64,000 nucleotides of DNA from positions 20,389,624-20,453,623 of the forward strand of contig OX465101.1 of assembly GCA_949987565.1 (NCBI GenBank), in the 5' to 3' direction. How positions within the stretch are numbered: the stretch's first letter is position 1; every line of letters begins with the position of its first letter. Positions 43,445 to 54,159 of this stretch are shown here, piece after piece. The notes below the pieces were generated by a model that saw only the letters and a program-made list of their open reading frames with translations, was not told where the DNA came from and searched no databases. This stretch comes from Luidia sarsii (lineage: Eukaryota; Echinodermata; Asteroidea; Paxillosida; Luidiidae). A program made the position numbers and the translations under genes.

Positions 43445-44373
43445 GTGGATGCCGTATCAATCTTGGTTTCGGATGATTTTTCTGATTCTGACGATTATAC
43501 CCATGGCACCCAGCGAAGGGCCATAGACACATCCCCCGCCGTAGATCCGGCGATCTCAGCAGTTGTACTAGCCACAGGGCCGCCGGGGACTGAACAACAA
43601 GGGACCCCCGGGCATTCCCATCAGAGGCATGGCGCCCGGGAAGATTTGCCATCGGACGGGGAGTCGGACGACAGCAACGTCTGGACCACCTCCGATCACG
43701 GGCTTCACGCTCTAATTAATGACAGTCATGATTTGGGTTCTACACATCCCACCGATAGACGAACCAGCTACCGGAGATAGCCCTCGCCAGTTGTTTAAAC
43801 AACGCACAGCCCAGTGGGTGACTCGGGGTGATTTGTTCCCATGCCTACCCATAGACCAGGTCTGTACAAAGCGCATCCTAACCCTTTCCAATGTGAAAAG
43901 GCTGCGTCCCGTTAACAAACGAGATTCCCGACCCTTCAGAGTTCCGCGAGCCGATTACGACAATTTTCTAGCGGTCTTAACCTTGCCTATGTCGACCCGG
44001 GTTCCGTCACTCTGCCAAATCTCTTTTTCCGAGTCGGAAGAAGAATAATCTCGAGGGAACTTTAACTTAAGTGGACCGGACCTCTCGGGAGGGGCTCCAT
44101 GTCTCGTGTTTCCTCCAGCTTCTTTCAGAATATCTGGTGCAGTCCTGTGAAGCAGATTCGGACGTTTCGGCTGAGGCCACTGAAATTAGGTTCCGTGCTC
44201 TGGATGATTGTCTCAGCATATGCATGGACCAGTTCACCAGAGTGTCCATGATAGTGACAGCGGCCCTTAGGTCTAATGCCATTGACTCCATTTTTCTTCC
44301 TTCTGATGGAGTGAAGACTGTTCTAGAAGATCTGCCCCGGCTGGGACCAGACCTTTTTGCTGGGAAATTCTAA
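43445..44373 (+). pseudogene. DIRS copy 3 gag core remnant
   Basis: Split over several frames: an acidic Asp/Ser stretch (43,445-43,780), then KRLRPVNKRDSRPFRVPRAD (43,719-44,048), then 44,071-44,373 with EIRFRALDDCLSICMDQFTR and SIFLPSDGVKTVLEDLP. Position and composition fit gag; no catalytic motif is expected. It is broken by frameshifts near 43,760 and 44,050. Confidence 0.6.
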
Positions 44374-44464
44374 GAGGTTATGGAATCTGAAGCAAAATGG
44401 ATTCAGGCCACTGAAAGACCTGGGCCCTCTTTTGCAGCGACAGATGGGTACTCGACACCATAGG

Positions 44465-45674
44465 ACGTGGCTATGCAATAGAGTTCACCAGTACCCCTCC
44501 GTCGCAATATGCGCTGCGGGCTACTCCAGTCCCACCGTACCGGGACAAACGTCAGGCGCTCGAATCAGAGATTCGCTTGCTCCTTCTGAAGCGAGCTACA
44601 TGTATCACTCTGGTCCCAGGAGTAAACGCAGACCATGGTTTCTTCTCAACCTTCTTTCTGACTTTGAAGAGACTGCCCGGAACGTGGCGACCAATTTTGA
44701 TCCTCCGGCCACTGAACCGCTTCATCCGTCCGAAACATTTCAGGATGGAGACGCTACGCACCGTGCTGGAGTCATTACCCCTACTGTCTTGGGCAACGTC
44801 CCTCGATCTAAAAGATACCTATCTTCACGTACTGATAATGTTGAATCACCGCTCGTTTGTTCACTTTCGTTACAAGCAAGCAACTTACGAGTTCCGGTCT
44901 CTTCCCTTTGGTCTCTCCACTGCCCCAAGGGTGTTCACTCGACTAGTGAAGGTCGTGGCATCTATCTACAAAGAGATGTTTGTGTATCTCGACGACTGGC
45001 TCATCATAGGCAGGTCCGAACAAGGGGCACAGTGGGCCGTGGAGACTACTCGCATCTTGATATCCAACCTTGGCTTCTTGGTGAACGAGGAGAAATCTCG
45101 CCCCATCCCATCAGTCAAGCCGACCTTCCTCGGAGCAGTATTAGATCTCAATCTGACTCGAGAACAAATAGTAAACCTAATAAGGTGCGCCGATCTTTTC
45201 ATACGAGCCAATTCTGCCCGAACCATGGCCTGACTGCGCCTTCTATGACTCATGGCCAGTATGGTGGACATTGTCCCATGGTGCAGGATGCGTATGCGCC
45301 CTCTACAACTGTACCTGCTGGCACATTTTCGCCCTCATGTTCATTCAATCTCCAGACCGATCCCGATCAACGACCTGATCAGAGCGCACCTGATGTGGTG
45401 GCTGCAACCGGACAACCTCAAGGCCGGTATGACCTTCCCGCTACCTCAACCCACGGTCTCCATAGTAACGGATGCCTCCAACAGCGGGTGGACAGCACAC
45501 ATGGGAGCAGTATCCACTGCAGGGACATAGTCAACTGCAGAGAAACAGCTGCACATAAATGTTCTGGAGCTGCTAGCAGTTCGCCGGGCATTGACATTCT
45601 TCACCATATCCCTGATGGGCCAGGTAGTGGTCGTCAAGTAGGACAACTCGACAATAGTCTCATATATCAACCGA
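44465..45674 (+). pseudogene. DIRS copy 3 RT and first half of RNase H
   Basis: One frame (44,465 onward) holds the N-terminal block YRDKRQALESEIRLLLLKRA, the first catalytic motif ATSLDLKDTYLHVL, YEFRSLPFGLSTAPRVFTRL, the FVYLDDWLIIGRSEQ catalytic box, and FLVNEEKSRPIPSVKPTFLG. RNase H follows with IVTDASNSGWTAHMGA, LHINVLELLAVRRAL and DNSTIVSYINR. In-frame stops occur at 45,231 (TGA), 45,249 (TGA), 45,528 (TAG) and 45,639 (TAG). The frame is then cut by a LINE insertion. Not functional. Confidence 0.93.
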
Positions 45675-47627
45675 TAGTATGTGTATGTGTATGTGTGTGA
45701 GGGGGGTGAGATGTGTGTGGGGTTGTTTGGGGATGAGTGCTGCTACGCCGGGTCTAGTTCTTTAGATTGCTGGCGGACTGGAGAGGAGAAGGATAAAGGA
45801 CACAGTGGTCAGGGTCTATGTTGTATCAGCACTTTATTAAAATTATGAAACAATACCAGATTTCTTCTCCATATTGTAAGAAACCACTAACGTCAGGATG
45901 GTAAGAATAATACAAAAATAACTAAGTTTTCTAAAGACATTAAAAAAAATACATTTAAATCACTGCAGTTTCCAGATGTGGAAAATCACCAGAAGATTAA
46001 AAGAATAAAAAATCCTTGAGACACCAGTCTTCTGAGGCTCCAGCCACCATAGCTAGAGGATTACATAACCAAATAAACAGTAGGCCATTCCTCCAGCCAC
46101 TTTCTTAGCCTGGCACTTGCCTCTCAAACCACCACCCAGGGGTTTACTAGGCACAGAGCCACAGTGAGAGGATTAGTGACAGGCCACCCTGCCACTAGCC
46201 TACCACTCAATGCCTAAGGCACACAGGGACTCCTTTGTCTTAAATGCCAACATGGCACTGCCTGTCCCTATGCAGATTGCATACAGCCACTGCTGGCTCA
46301 GAAAAGGACAAGAAAACTAAAACAAAATACATACAATATAAAATACTATCAACCCTTAAATTGTCTTTAAAAGTTTACCAAGGGAGACCTAACCAAACAA
46401 GTAAACAAATGAATGGCAAAAACACTGTCTACAAGTCTCCAGGTTCCAAATACCATGACCAATTCTGGTCTCAAGTGTGTGGACTTGAGCACTGCAGGAA
46501 CTTCAATTGTTCCTCAAAATCCCTCAATGGAAACACATCAAACATCAGTTTTCCAAAGTTCCTTAAACAAATCCAAACACACAATACAATCCTTAATACA
46601 ATTTAAAACAAATCTAATCAGTCAAGATTTAGAAAAATACAAAAAAAGAGGAGACTTCTCTTACCTGGAGAGGAGAAGGATAAAGAACACAGTGGTCAGG
46701 GTCTATGTTGTATCAGCACTGAAGGATGCTTGACAACATGACCACTGACCACTGCACCCTGGTATCCTGGGGGGTACTGTGGACCAGTCCACTCTCCAGC
46801 AAGGGTGTCTCCAGGGACCATCCAAAGAAAACATTACTCAAATAAAATCCTCATACTATAATCTTTTACAAAAAAAATGAAATGAGATAAAACTTCAAAT
46901 CTATAAATGAGGGACAAATAGGGACCTCATTTACATGTGTATGTCTCATCATATATCTAACACTTGTAAATCTGTCAGGTACCAACTACGCAATCTAGGG
47001 TTAATACGTAAATACTTAACTCACCCCGCTACTGAGAAACTTGTTCATGCGCTCATTTCTCATCTCGTCTGGATTTCTGTACCTCACTACTGTATAAATT
47101 ACCCAACACACAACTTGCCCGTCTTCAAAAGCTCCAAAATGCTGCAGCTCGTATTGTTACTTTGTCTCCTGGTAGTTCTCATATTACTCCTATATTACGT
47201 TCATTGCATTGGCTGCCTGTTGCTGAACGAATTAAGTACAAGATATTGTTGCTGGTTTTTCACTCCCTGTCTTGTGCTGCGCCGCAATATAACAGCTGTT
47301 TGCTAAAGTATTACAAACCCGGTAGATGTCTCAGATCATCAGATACTTATCTGCTTGCAGTCCCACACGTCCATAATTTATGGGGTTAGCGGGCTTTCTC
47401 TCATGCTGGTCCTACCCTGTGGAATGTTCTTTCTCAGGAAGTCCGTAGTATGTCCTCCATATCGGATTTCAAATCCTCTCTCAAAACATATTTCTTCGAT
47501 CATAGTTTTCCTAATTAATAGTATATGTAGTCTTTTCTTTGATTCTGTATAATGTTGTTAAGCGCCTTGAGCGTCTTTGCAGACGGATTCTGGCACTCTA
47601 GAAATGTCCGTTATTATTATTATTATA
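45675..47627. mobile_element. Insertion inside DIRS RNase H
   Basis: The RNase H frame stops after SYINR at 45,674 and resumes with TRSPQLCLHTWELPQWC at 47,628, with the expected GG-type residues missing. The insert begins with a (GTGTAT)n-like tract, contains a roughly 55-bp direct repeat pair (CACAGTGGTCAGGGTCTATG at about 45,800 and 46,690) of unknown origin, and ends with the LINE. Confidence 0.85.
46935..47626 (+). mobile_element. L2/CR1-type LINE, 5-prime truncated
   Basis: The end of a non-LTR reverse transcriptase: KSVRYQLRNLGLIRKYLTHP, then (frame shifted) ITPILRSLHWLPVAERIKYK, KYYKPGRCLRSSDTYLLAVP and SDFKSSLKTYFFDHSF. The sequence finishes with AAGCGCCTTGAG, GAAATGTCCG and a (TTA)n tail, the standard 3-prime end of CR1/L2 elements. 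Frameshifts make it a dead copy. Confidence 0.88.
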
Positions 47628-48150
47628 ACGCGGTCACCACAACTCTGCCTTCACACATGGGAACTTCCCCAGTGGTGTGTAGTGAACAAAGTCACCCTAT
47701 CCACAGTCCATTTGGCAGGGAGGTTGAACATCATGGCCGATGCCCTCTCCATGGGGAAAGTTCTTCCTACAGAATGGACACTTCACCCTGCAGTGGTACA
47801 GTCCATTTTCATGACTCTCGATCGACCCCACATAGACCTCTTCGCGTCGGCGCTAAACAACCAACTACCGGTATACTGCGCTCGAGGAAGGGACCCCAAG
47901 GCTTGGGCATCCAACGTGTTTCCATCAGCTGGGAAAGCATGTTAGGATATGCATTCCCTCCGATTTCCCTGCTCCACCGGGTAGTAACGAAAATCGTGAG
48001 AGAGCAGTGCAAGGTGATCCAGATAGCCCTGTTCTGGCCACGCCAACCTTGGTTTCAGAGGATAATCCGTCTCTTAATACATCCCCTGTTCATCCTTCCC
48101 AAGCAACAGGATCTGCTCCTCCAGCCCCGCTCTCGGATTTCGCATCTGGG
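47628..48150 (+). pseudogene. DIRS copy 3 RNase H end and conserved tail
   Basis: Begins TRSPQLCLHTWELPQWC and continues LAGRLNIMADALSMGKV (RNase H end), PTEWTLHPAVVQSIFMTLDR and PHIDLFASALNNQLPVYCAR. A frameshift near 47,935 leads to LGYAFPPISLLHRVVTKIVR and FWPRQPWFQRIIRLL. The tail overlaps the start of the recombinase frame by about 140 bp, the layout known for DIRS elements. Confidence 0.9.
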
Positions 48151-49206
48151 GGTGGATTCCCTCCACTTAAAGTGCTGGATGTTGTCAAGCAATCGCTTAG
48201 ATCAGCTGGCCTTTCAGCAGACATTGCAGATCTTGCAGCCCTTGGCCGCAGAGCTTCCACTAGGAAGATCTATGACAGCAGACTACGACATTTTAATAAA
48301 TGGTGCAGGAGCAAGCTCACTGATCCCTGCACAGCTTCTTTAACAACTATTGGGGACTTCTTCATGTATCTTTTCAACAAGGGCCTGGCAGTAGCTACAG
48401 TCAAAGGATATTGGTCGGCTATCGCAGCTATTCATGGAGGTTTTCAAGACAGTTCCTCCATCTCCATTAATGTCTACCTTAAACATCCTTTTCAGGGCAT
48501 GTTCATCCAACGACCCCCTCTCAAGAGACTTGTCCCGTCTTGGGACCTAGGACAGGTGCTGAAGTCCCTAGCACTGCCTCCATATGAATCTTTAGCCAAG
48601 GCATCCCGGATGGACTTGTCCATTAAGACTACCTTCCTGATTGCTACGGCCACTGCTAAGAGACGCAGCGAGCTTCATGCCCTGTCGGTTTCTGATGGCC
48701 ACATCAGATGGGATCCGAACGGGGTTCGCCTGGTTCCCTGCCAGGGCTTTTTGACTAAGAATCAGTCACCTTCTTTTCAGCCACCTGACATTTTCATCCG
48801 GGATATCAAGTTCTTTTCCTCCGTCCCAGAGGATAAGCCCAGTTTGGGCCTGAAGTGGTATCTTGCTCGGACTAAAACACTTAGAGGCACTATCTCTCAA
48901 CTGTTTATTTCTACAACACAACCTCATGGGGCAGTGTCTCGGGATATCATATCTTGTTGGATTGTTCGAGCTATCCAGTATTCTGTCCCAAACTGGCCAC
49001 CACCAGCTGACTCCACTCCCCATGCTCATGACACTAGAGCCATGGCTACCTCATGGGCCAACTTCAAAGGAGTCCCATTACAGGACATATTGCAGGCTGC
49101 GGCCTGGAAATCCCCATCTACCTTTGTGTCATGCTACTTACAAGATGTTCTCCAGAGGGAGGGCCAGACAGGCCGTTTGGCACTCTCAGCTGCAACAGTG
49201 CAGTGA
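48007..49206 (+). CDS. DIRS tyrosine recombinase, intact 399-codon frame
   Basis: The frame is uninterrupted from Met at 48,007 to the stop at 49,206. Residues 60-140 form the core-binding domain (RASTRKIYDSRLRHFNKWCR, FNKGLAVATVKGYWSAIAAI). The catalytic domain carries Arg220 in KRRSELHALS, His341 and Arg344 in HAHDTRAMATSWA, and the nucleophile Tyr377 in FVSCYLQDVL, so the R-H-R-Y tetrad is complete. The enzyme integrates circular DIRS cDNA by site-specific recombination without target duplication. It overlaps the RNase H tail in a different frame. All other frames of this element are broken, so expression is doubtful. Confidence 0.93.
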   Translation: MQGDPDSPVLATPTLVSEDNPSLNTSPVHPSQATGSAPPAPLSDFASGGGFPPLKVLDVVKQSLRSAGLSADIADLAALGRRASTRKIYDSRLRHFNKWCRSKLTDPCTASLTTIGDFFMYLFNKGLAVATVKGYWSAIAAIHGGFQDSSSISINVYLKHPFQGMFIQRPPLKRLVPSWDLGQVLKSLALPPYESLAKASRMDLSIKTTFLIATATAKRRSELHALSVSDGHIRWDPNGVRLVPCQGFLTKNQSPSFQPPDIFIRDIKFFSSVPEDKPSLGLKWYLARTKTLRGTISQLFISTTQPHGAVSRDIISCWIVRAIQYSVPNWPPPADSTPHAHDTRAMATSWANFKGVPLQDILQAAAWKSPSTFVSCYLQDVLQREGQTGRLALSAATVQ

Positions 49207-49397
49207 CAACCCCAGAAGTGGTGGGAAGCTACTCACAAGTCAGACAGTCTCTATCGTGAGTTGTTTCTCTTCTCTTTGCCTTTCGATGGGATTGGAAGGG
49301 AATTTAAGTTTCCCTATATGATCCTAGTGGCCCCTCCCCCTCGTGTTGTATAAACAACGTTGGTCGCCTCGAGCTCAATAACGTCGAATTTTGACCA

Positions 49398-49835
49398 TGA
49401 CATCGAAGGCTAGAAAGCAGTCATATATGTACAAGAAGGAATACACAGAAAAGTGGCCGTGTATTGTGCCGTCTAAAAAGGACCGTGAAGTTTGTAATTT
49501 GTAGTAGCGATTTCAGCATTGCCCATGGAGGGTCAACAGATATACATCTGCACATCGGCAGGATCAAGCATCGTAACGCCACTGCTGCCCACGAAGGCAC
49601 TGCTAGTATTGCCACGATGTTTAAACAGCAGGCAGATTTATCAGTTATAAGAGCAGAGACTTTGATGATGAACTTTTTGATAGAGCATAACATCGCTCTT
49701 TCTGCCGCAGACCATTTGACTGATCTGCTCAAAGTAATGTTTCCTGACAGTAAAATTGTAACACAGATTGCATCAAAACGGACCAAAAGCACATCAATTG
49801 CCAGAACACTTGGAAAAACTGCAAAAGGTCATTGA
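49398..49835 (+). pseudogene. hAT-like transposase, N-terminal fragment with zinc-finger motif
   Basis: Starts ATGACATCGAAGGCTAGAAA (a basic, KEYTEKWPCIVPSKKDRE segment), then after a frameshift near 49,495 reads VICSSDFSIAHGGSTDIHLH, a Cys/His finger of BED or TTF type ending HIGRIKH. FLIEHNIALSAADHLTDLLK and MFPDSKIVTQIASKRTK follow, as in domesticated and free hAT-like proteins. The catalytic and dimerisation parts are absent. The call rests on motif memory and is moderate. Confidence 0.55.
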
Positions 49836-49839
49836 ATGT

Positions 49840-51200
49840 TCTTTCATTCATGCATTAATACATTGTGTAACTTACTAATACTTTCCTGAGAGATTTCAGT
49901 ATTAATTTAATCCTAAATAGTTGATCAAAAATCTTGTCTCATATTGCAATTCTTTAGATTGTTTGAAATAGGGCCTATCTCACACTTATTACTGATGCTT
50001 CACAATTTTCTCATTACATGAAAGAGCATACATTCATTTTTACCCAGCCAGTTCTTACCAGTACAACAATTTTCTAACATTTAACTGGCCCGAGGCCAAC
50101 GGGCAAGTGGTAGTATCAAGTTGTTTTGATTTTTCTCTCCAAAATCTGATTTTTGAGGATATTCAGTCTGTTTTTTGGTGTCAAGAGGTTGGCATCTCTG
50201 TTGTAAGTGTACTTAGTCAGGTCAGTTGTGTCCACACAATATTCCACAGCCAGATATCTCAGCTTAAGTATCACATTTGACTGGTAAGTCAGTTAACAGC
50301 ACAAATTGACGGCTATTAAACCTGCTGATAACTTTGGAGTTAGCATCGTAGTTAGCTGCGAAGTAAGCAGCAAAGTTATCAGCAAAGTTAGCTAAATTTG
50401 CTATTAGATGCCCAAATTTTCGCTGCTTCGTTGCAACAAAGTTTTCAGTGAAGTAAGCAGCTTGTGTACTATTATGGTACTTTATTAAATTACTATTTTT
50501 ATGATCAAGGCCCAATTTCATGGCTCTGCTCACTGTAAGTGTAGAATTGACACTCACGGAAGCAAGAAATATTTGCGTTGTCGTCTGCTAATTGCCCTGT
50601 TTTTTTAAATTTAATTTTGGTAAAGGAGGTAGGTAAAGCAACACTGTCAGGAGTTGAAAACTATACCTCACTCAAACCTGTGTCTGTGAAAATATTTCTA
50701 GGGGTTTTGTCTGAATTTATGGTCGCCTTTGAAATTTAGGTTATTAAATTCAATGAACGATTGCTATTTTCCTCTGTTGTTGCGTACGCAAAAGCATATG
50801 TTTATATATTGGCAATTCATTGTTTTCATATACGGTACATATACATGTATGGTATGTACATGTATGGTTTAGGCTTTTGGTGCCCAAATTCATGATAACT
50901 TGTGGAACTGAGCTCTTGGTGCTCAGGGTTTTGTGGCTGCTGAGCTCATGGTGCCCAGATGGTGAGGCTTTGGATATGAAATGACTGCTACATGATTATA
51001 TGGTTGCCCACATGGAACAGGGCAATTCGTGAAGAAGAAACAAATCTGGCTAAGGTGTTTAGTCACAAACAAGACAATAGTGTGTTGGTGTGTTTGCTTA
51101 TTTGTCTGCTTATAAGGTGGAGTACTAACACAATACTCAGTGGAATACAAATTTAATATTTGCTGGAGTGGTAATGCAATATTTAGAGGGTGGACTGTTA
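49840..51200. other. Intron sequence with minor repeats
   Basis: No gene is seen. Around 50,320-50,410 the word AGCAAAGTTA or similar repeats several times. The rest is unique. Confidence 0.4.
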
Positions 51201-51229
51201 GGCTTCCTAGACCCTGTTTGCCCTAGATG

Positions 51230-51296
51230 CACCAATTGGGGGATCTGATCCACCTTTTAATTTGCCAAATTGCTGGATCAGATCCCCCAATTGGTG
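51230..51296. repeat. Perfect 23-bp inverted repeat
   Basis: CACCAATTGGGGGATCTGAT is the start of the left arm and its exact complement follows 21 bp after the arm ends. A further GATCCCCCAATTGGTTGATC copy occurs at 51,386. Possibly a small inverted-repeat element end. Confidence 0.75.
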
Positions 51297-51689
51297 GATC
51301 AAGGGTGTAGTGGGTATGCTCACCGTTATAAGGTGGATCAGGATCTTGGTCCGCCTTTCTTGATCCACCTCTGGCCCAGGATACAGATCCCCCAATTGGT
51401 TGATCAAATCCGGCAATTAATAAATAAGTAAGTAAATAAGTGGGAATGCAAAAGGTGGATCTGATCCGGGATTTTGGTGGTAAGCGCATGCGCACTACTG
51501 AAGTCAGGTACCTTCCCAACTTGACACTTCCTTTCGAAAGAGGTTGATCAAGCTCAAGTGGGAACACGACTTGCAGTTTTGTTGCTTTTCGCAAAACAGA
51601 TGGGAATGCGGTCCTACCGGTAGTCAGGGGGAGTGGGCATGCACAAGGTTTCAGCATACCGGCTACAGTACAGTATGTCTAGTTGTGAA

Positions 51690-52120
51690 GGGTGTGTACC
51701 TTAGCCACCATGGTGATTGATAACAGCTGGTGGGGCTATGTTGGGTGTGTACCTTAGCCACCATGGGGATGGATAACAGCTGGTGGGGCTATGTTGGGTG
51801 TGTACCTTAGCCACCATGGGGATGGATAACAGCTGGTGGGGCTATGTTGGGTGTGAACCTTAGCCACCATGGTAATGGATAACAGCTGGTGGGGCTATGT
51901 TGGGTGTGTACCTTAGCCACCATGGTGATGGATAACAGCTATTGGGATCATGTTGGGTGTGTACCTTAGCCACCATGGTGATTGATAATAGTTGGTGGGG
52001 CTGGGGTGGGTGTACCAGAGCCACCATGGTGATGGATAACAGCTGGTGGGGCTATGTTGGGTGTGTACCTTAGCCACCATATGGTGATGGATAACAGCCG
52101 ATGGGGCTGTGGTGGGTTTG
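51690..52120. repeat. 53-bp minisatellite, about eight units
   Basis: The anchor TTAGCCACCATGG occurs at 51,701, 51,754, 51,807, 51,860, 51,913, 51,966 and 52,070, with one altered unit between the last two. The unit also contains GGATAACAGCTGGTGGGGCT. Confidence 0.95.
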
Positions 52121-53040
52121 TACTTAACACTGCAACTGTGAAGCTACCTGTGTGCCTGCATACAACGTACATGTGCTGGCTAGCTAATTGCTGCTAGCTA
52201 ACTTGACCTTATTATGCATAATTCATTTTGAGAAGGAAAATAAAAAATAAAAGATACCTCGTCCTTTTTACGACATTTATGAGCAGTTTAATTGAATATG
52301 GTGTCGGGACTTTTTAAAATCTTGTCTTTCACTTGCTTTTCGGTGGTTTTTTTTCTCTTAAAGTTGACTATGCATTTTTGTAACTACGTATGTGTATTAT
52401 GGGAAAACCAGCAACCATAGTTTTGATGCACACCGCTACTCAATGGGTGGCGCTCCGTCTTATACAATCATGGTACATGTACAACTTGGACACATAATTA
52501 CATGTATGTTGTTACATGTACGTACCACTGTATCTTATGGTCTTACCCCCCCTTCAATCATGGTGGGCATGGCCAAGGAAATAATTATGTTATAGCTCTA
52601 GTTATGGTATACCGAAACTGATTTTTTCCCCATACAATAATTATACCGAGTATCTAAATTTGAAAACCGACACAACCTTAGGTTGAAGGGGTTAACTGGG
52701 CAATTCGGTTTTTGGGCGCTTGTTGACCGAAAACCCACTTTGGGGTTGGGAGAGGGAGAGTGCCCGTGTTAACAAAGGCGATGTTGCGCATGCAGCACGC
52801 GCTTGCCCCAGGAACGCTGGATAGTAGAAAGCTGTCCAACAATGGGATCGGTCAAGCATGCAGTCAAGCGAAGGGCACATTAGTGCGCATGTTTGTTCTT
52901 TTGGTCGCGCACCTCCGCTGGGTGTGCATCTTGTAAAAACTCCCACCCACCCTCTTCATGACACTGTGCGCGGCTCACGGTTGACGCTCGGTTGTATTAC
53001 GAACATGCACGGGATGATCCGTTTACTGGACATGTACCGG
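52121..53040. other. Intron sequence, nothing recognised
   Basis: Several TACATGTA words, no repeat shared with other regions and no exon with fitting phase. Confidence 0.4.
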
Positions 53041-53052
53041 TCTGGCGAGGCT

Positions 53053-53340
53053 CAGTTGGGGTTAGGGCTCGTCCGCTTCGGCGGATGTGGATGTGGGCAT
53101 TGGGGGAATAGCTGGGCCAGAGTTGCTCAGTTGGGGGTGGGGCTCGTCCGCTTTGGCGGACGTGGATGTGGGCATTGGGGGAATAGCTGGGCCAGAGTTG
53201 CTCAGTTGGGGGTGGGGCTCGTCCGCTTCGGCGGTCGTGGATGTTGGCATTGGGGGAATAGCTGAGCTAAAGTTGCTCAGTTGGGGGTGTCGCTGGTTTC
53301 TAACCAGCGGGTGTCGTCTGCAGTGCAGATCAGGCATTGG
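53053..53340. repeat. 75-bp minisatellite, four units
   Basis: CAGTTGGGG anchors recur at 53,053, 53,128, 53,203 and 53,278. Because 75 is a multiple of three, the repeat encodes a 25-residue Gly-rich repeat on the plus strand (QLGVGLVRFGGRGCGHWGNS) and an open Pro/Thr/Ser repeat on the minus strand. I regard it as a minisatellite, not a gene. Confidence 0.9.
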
Positions 53341-54159
53341 GGGAGTACGGAGAGTTCCGTCAGGGGGAACTGGCCTCAGACATAGTTGTTAAGTTTTTAG
53401 ATGGTCATGCGATACGTGCAGCGGTGAGGACTCCCCTTTGGAAGTGTGAACTTGTTGGCGGTTTGTTCCCCTGAGCACATGGGGCCTGGCCTGCCCCGGC
53501 CTTGGCATTTCCCTGCTTGGGCGCCCTCTGTAGCCTGAGGGATGGGCCGCAGAACAAATTGTGGCAAGACATGCACTCGCCTAATTTGAGTTGTGCTGGT
53601 CTCTGTAAGGCAAATGTTAAACACATGCAAGTGACATGTACAGTACAGCTCAAAATTAAGTGATCACACACGTGGGATCCCACGCGTGGAGGTGTGTGGA
53701 GAAAGGGTCTCCACGCATGGAGCCAAGGTCCAATTATTCCGATCATAGAAATCACACGCGTTGGAAATGCCAGTTCCCACGCGTGGGACAGACAGGGCTC
53801 CGATCATTACATCCGCGCAAAGAAAAATAGTTCCATGCGTGTCCCACGCGTGTCCCACGGATGTCCAACGGCGAACTATACACACAGCCGCTTTCCCTCC
53901 TAGGGCAGTGGTGCAATAGTCAATGGGGAAAAAAGTAGGTGCCCCTTTGAGTTTGAGTTTATATCTACCGACGAATAATGTTCGTGGTTCAGGAAGTTAC
54001 ACAGGTAGTTCAGTCCACAAAGACTTCGGTCAAGTGCAGGCGGCTGAGCTTTTTGTATACATTTCGCCGAACGATTGTGATACATTGTATCGCAATCAAC
54101 AATGGAGCTGTCAATCATTCTCCCTTCTAGCAGGTTCTCCAAGATTTTTTCCAGCTTAA

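Larger units (their letters stand above)
42234..49395 (+). mobile_element. DIRS-type retrotransposon, copy 3, split by a LINE
   Basis: The plus-strand order is a Cys-rich gag start, an Arg/Ser/Pro-rich repeat region, gag core, RT, RNase H, a 1.95-kb insertion, the rest of RNase H with the conserved tail, and a tyrosine recombinase overlapping the tail. The right end lies somewhere before the hAT-like fragment at 49,398. The gag and RT parts are broken; the recombinase frame is intact. Confidence 0.92.

Noticed and set aside
44357..45700. 447-codon open frame, the longest in the window
   Set aside because: It is an out-of-phase reading of the DIRS RT-RNase H region with no domain. The true RT motifs lie in another frame that carries stops.
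47552..48343. 263-codon frame as a separate gene
   Set aside because: Only its middle part is the DIRS post-RNase H tail. The beginning reads through the LINE end and the last third overlaps the recombinase in the wrong frame.
52858..53265. 135-codon Gly-rich protein gene
   Set aside because: Two thirds of it is the 75-bp minisatellite; there is no splice or start evidence.
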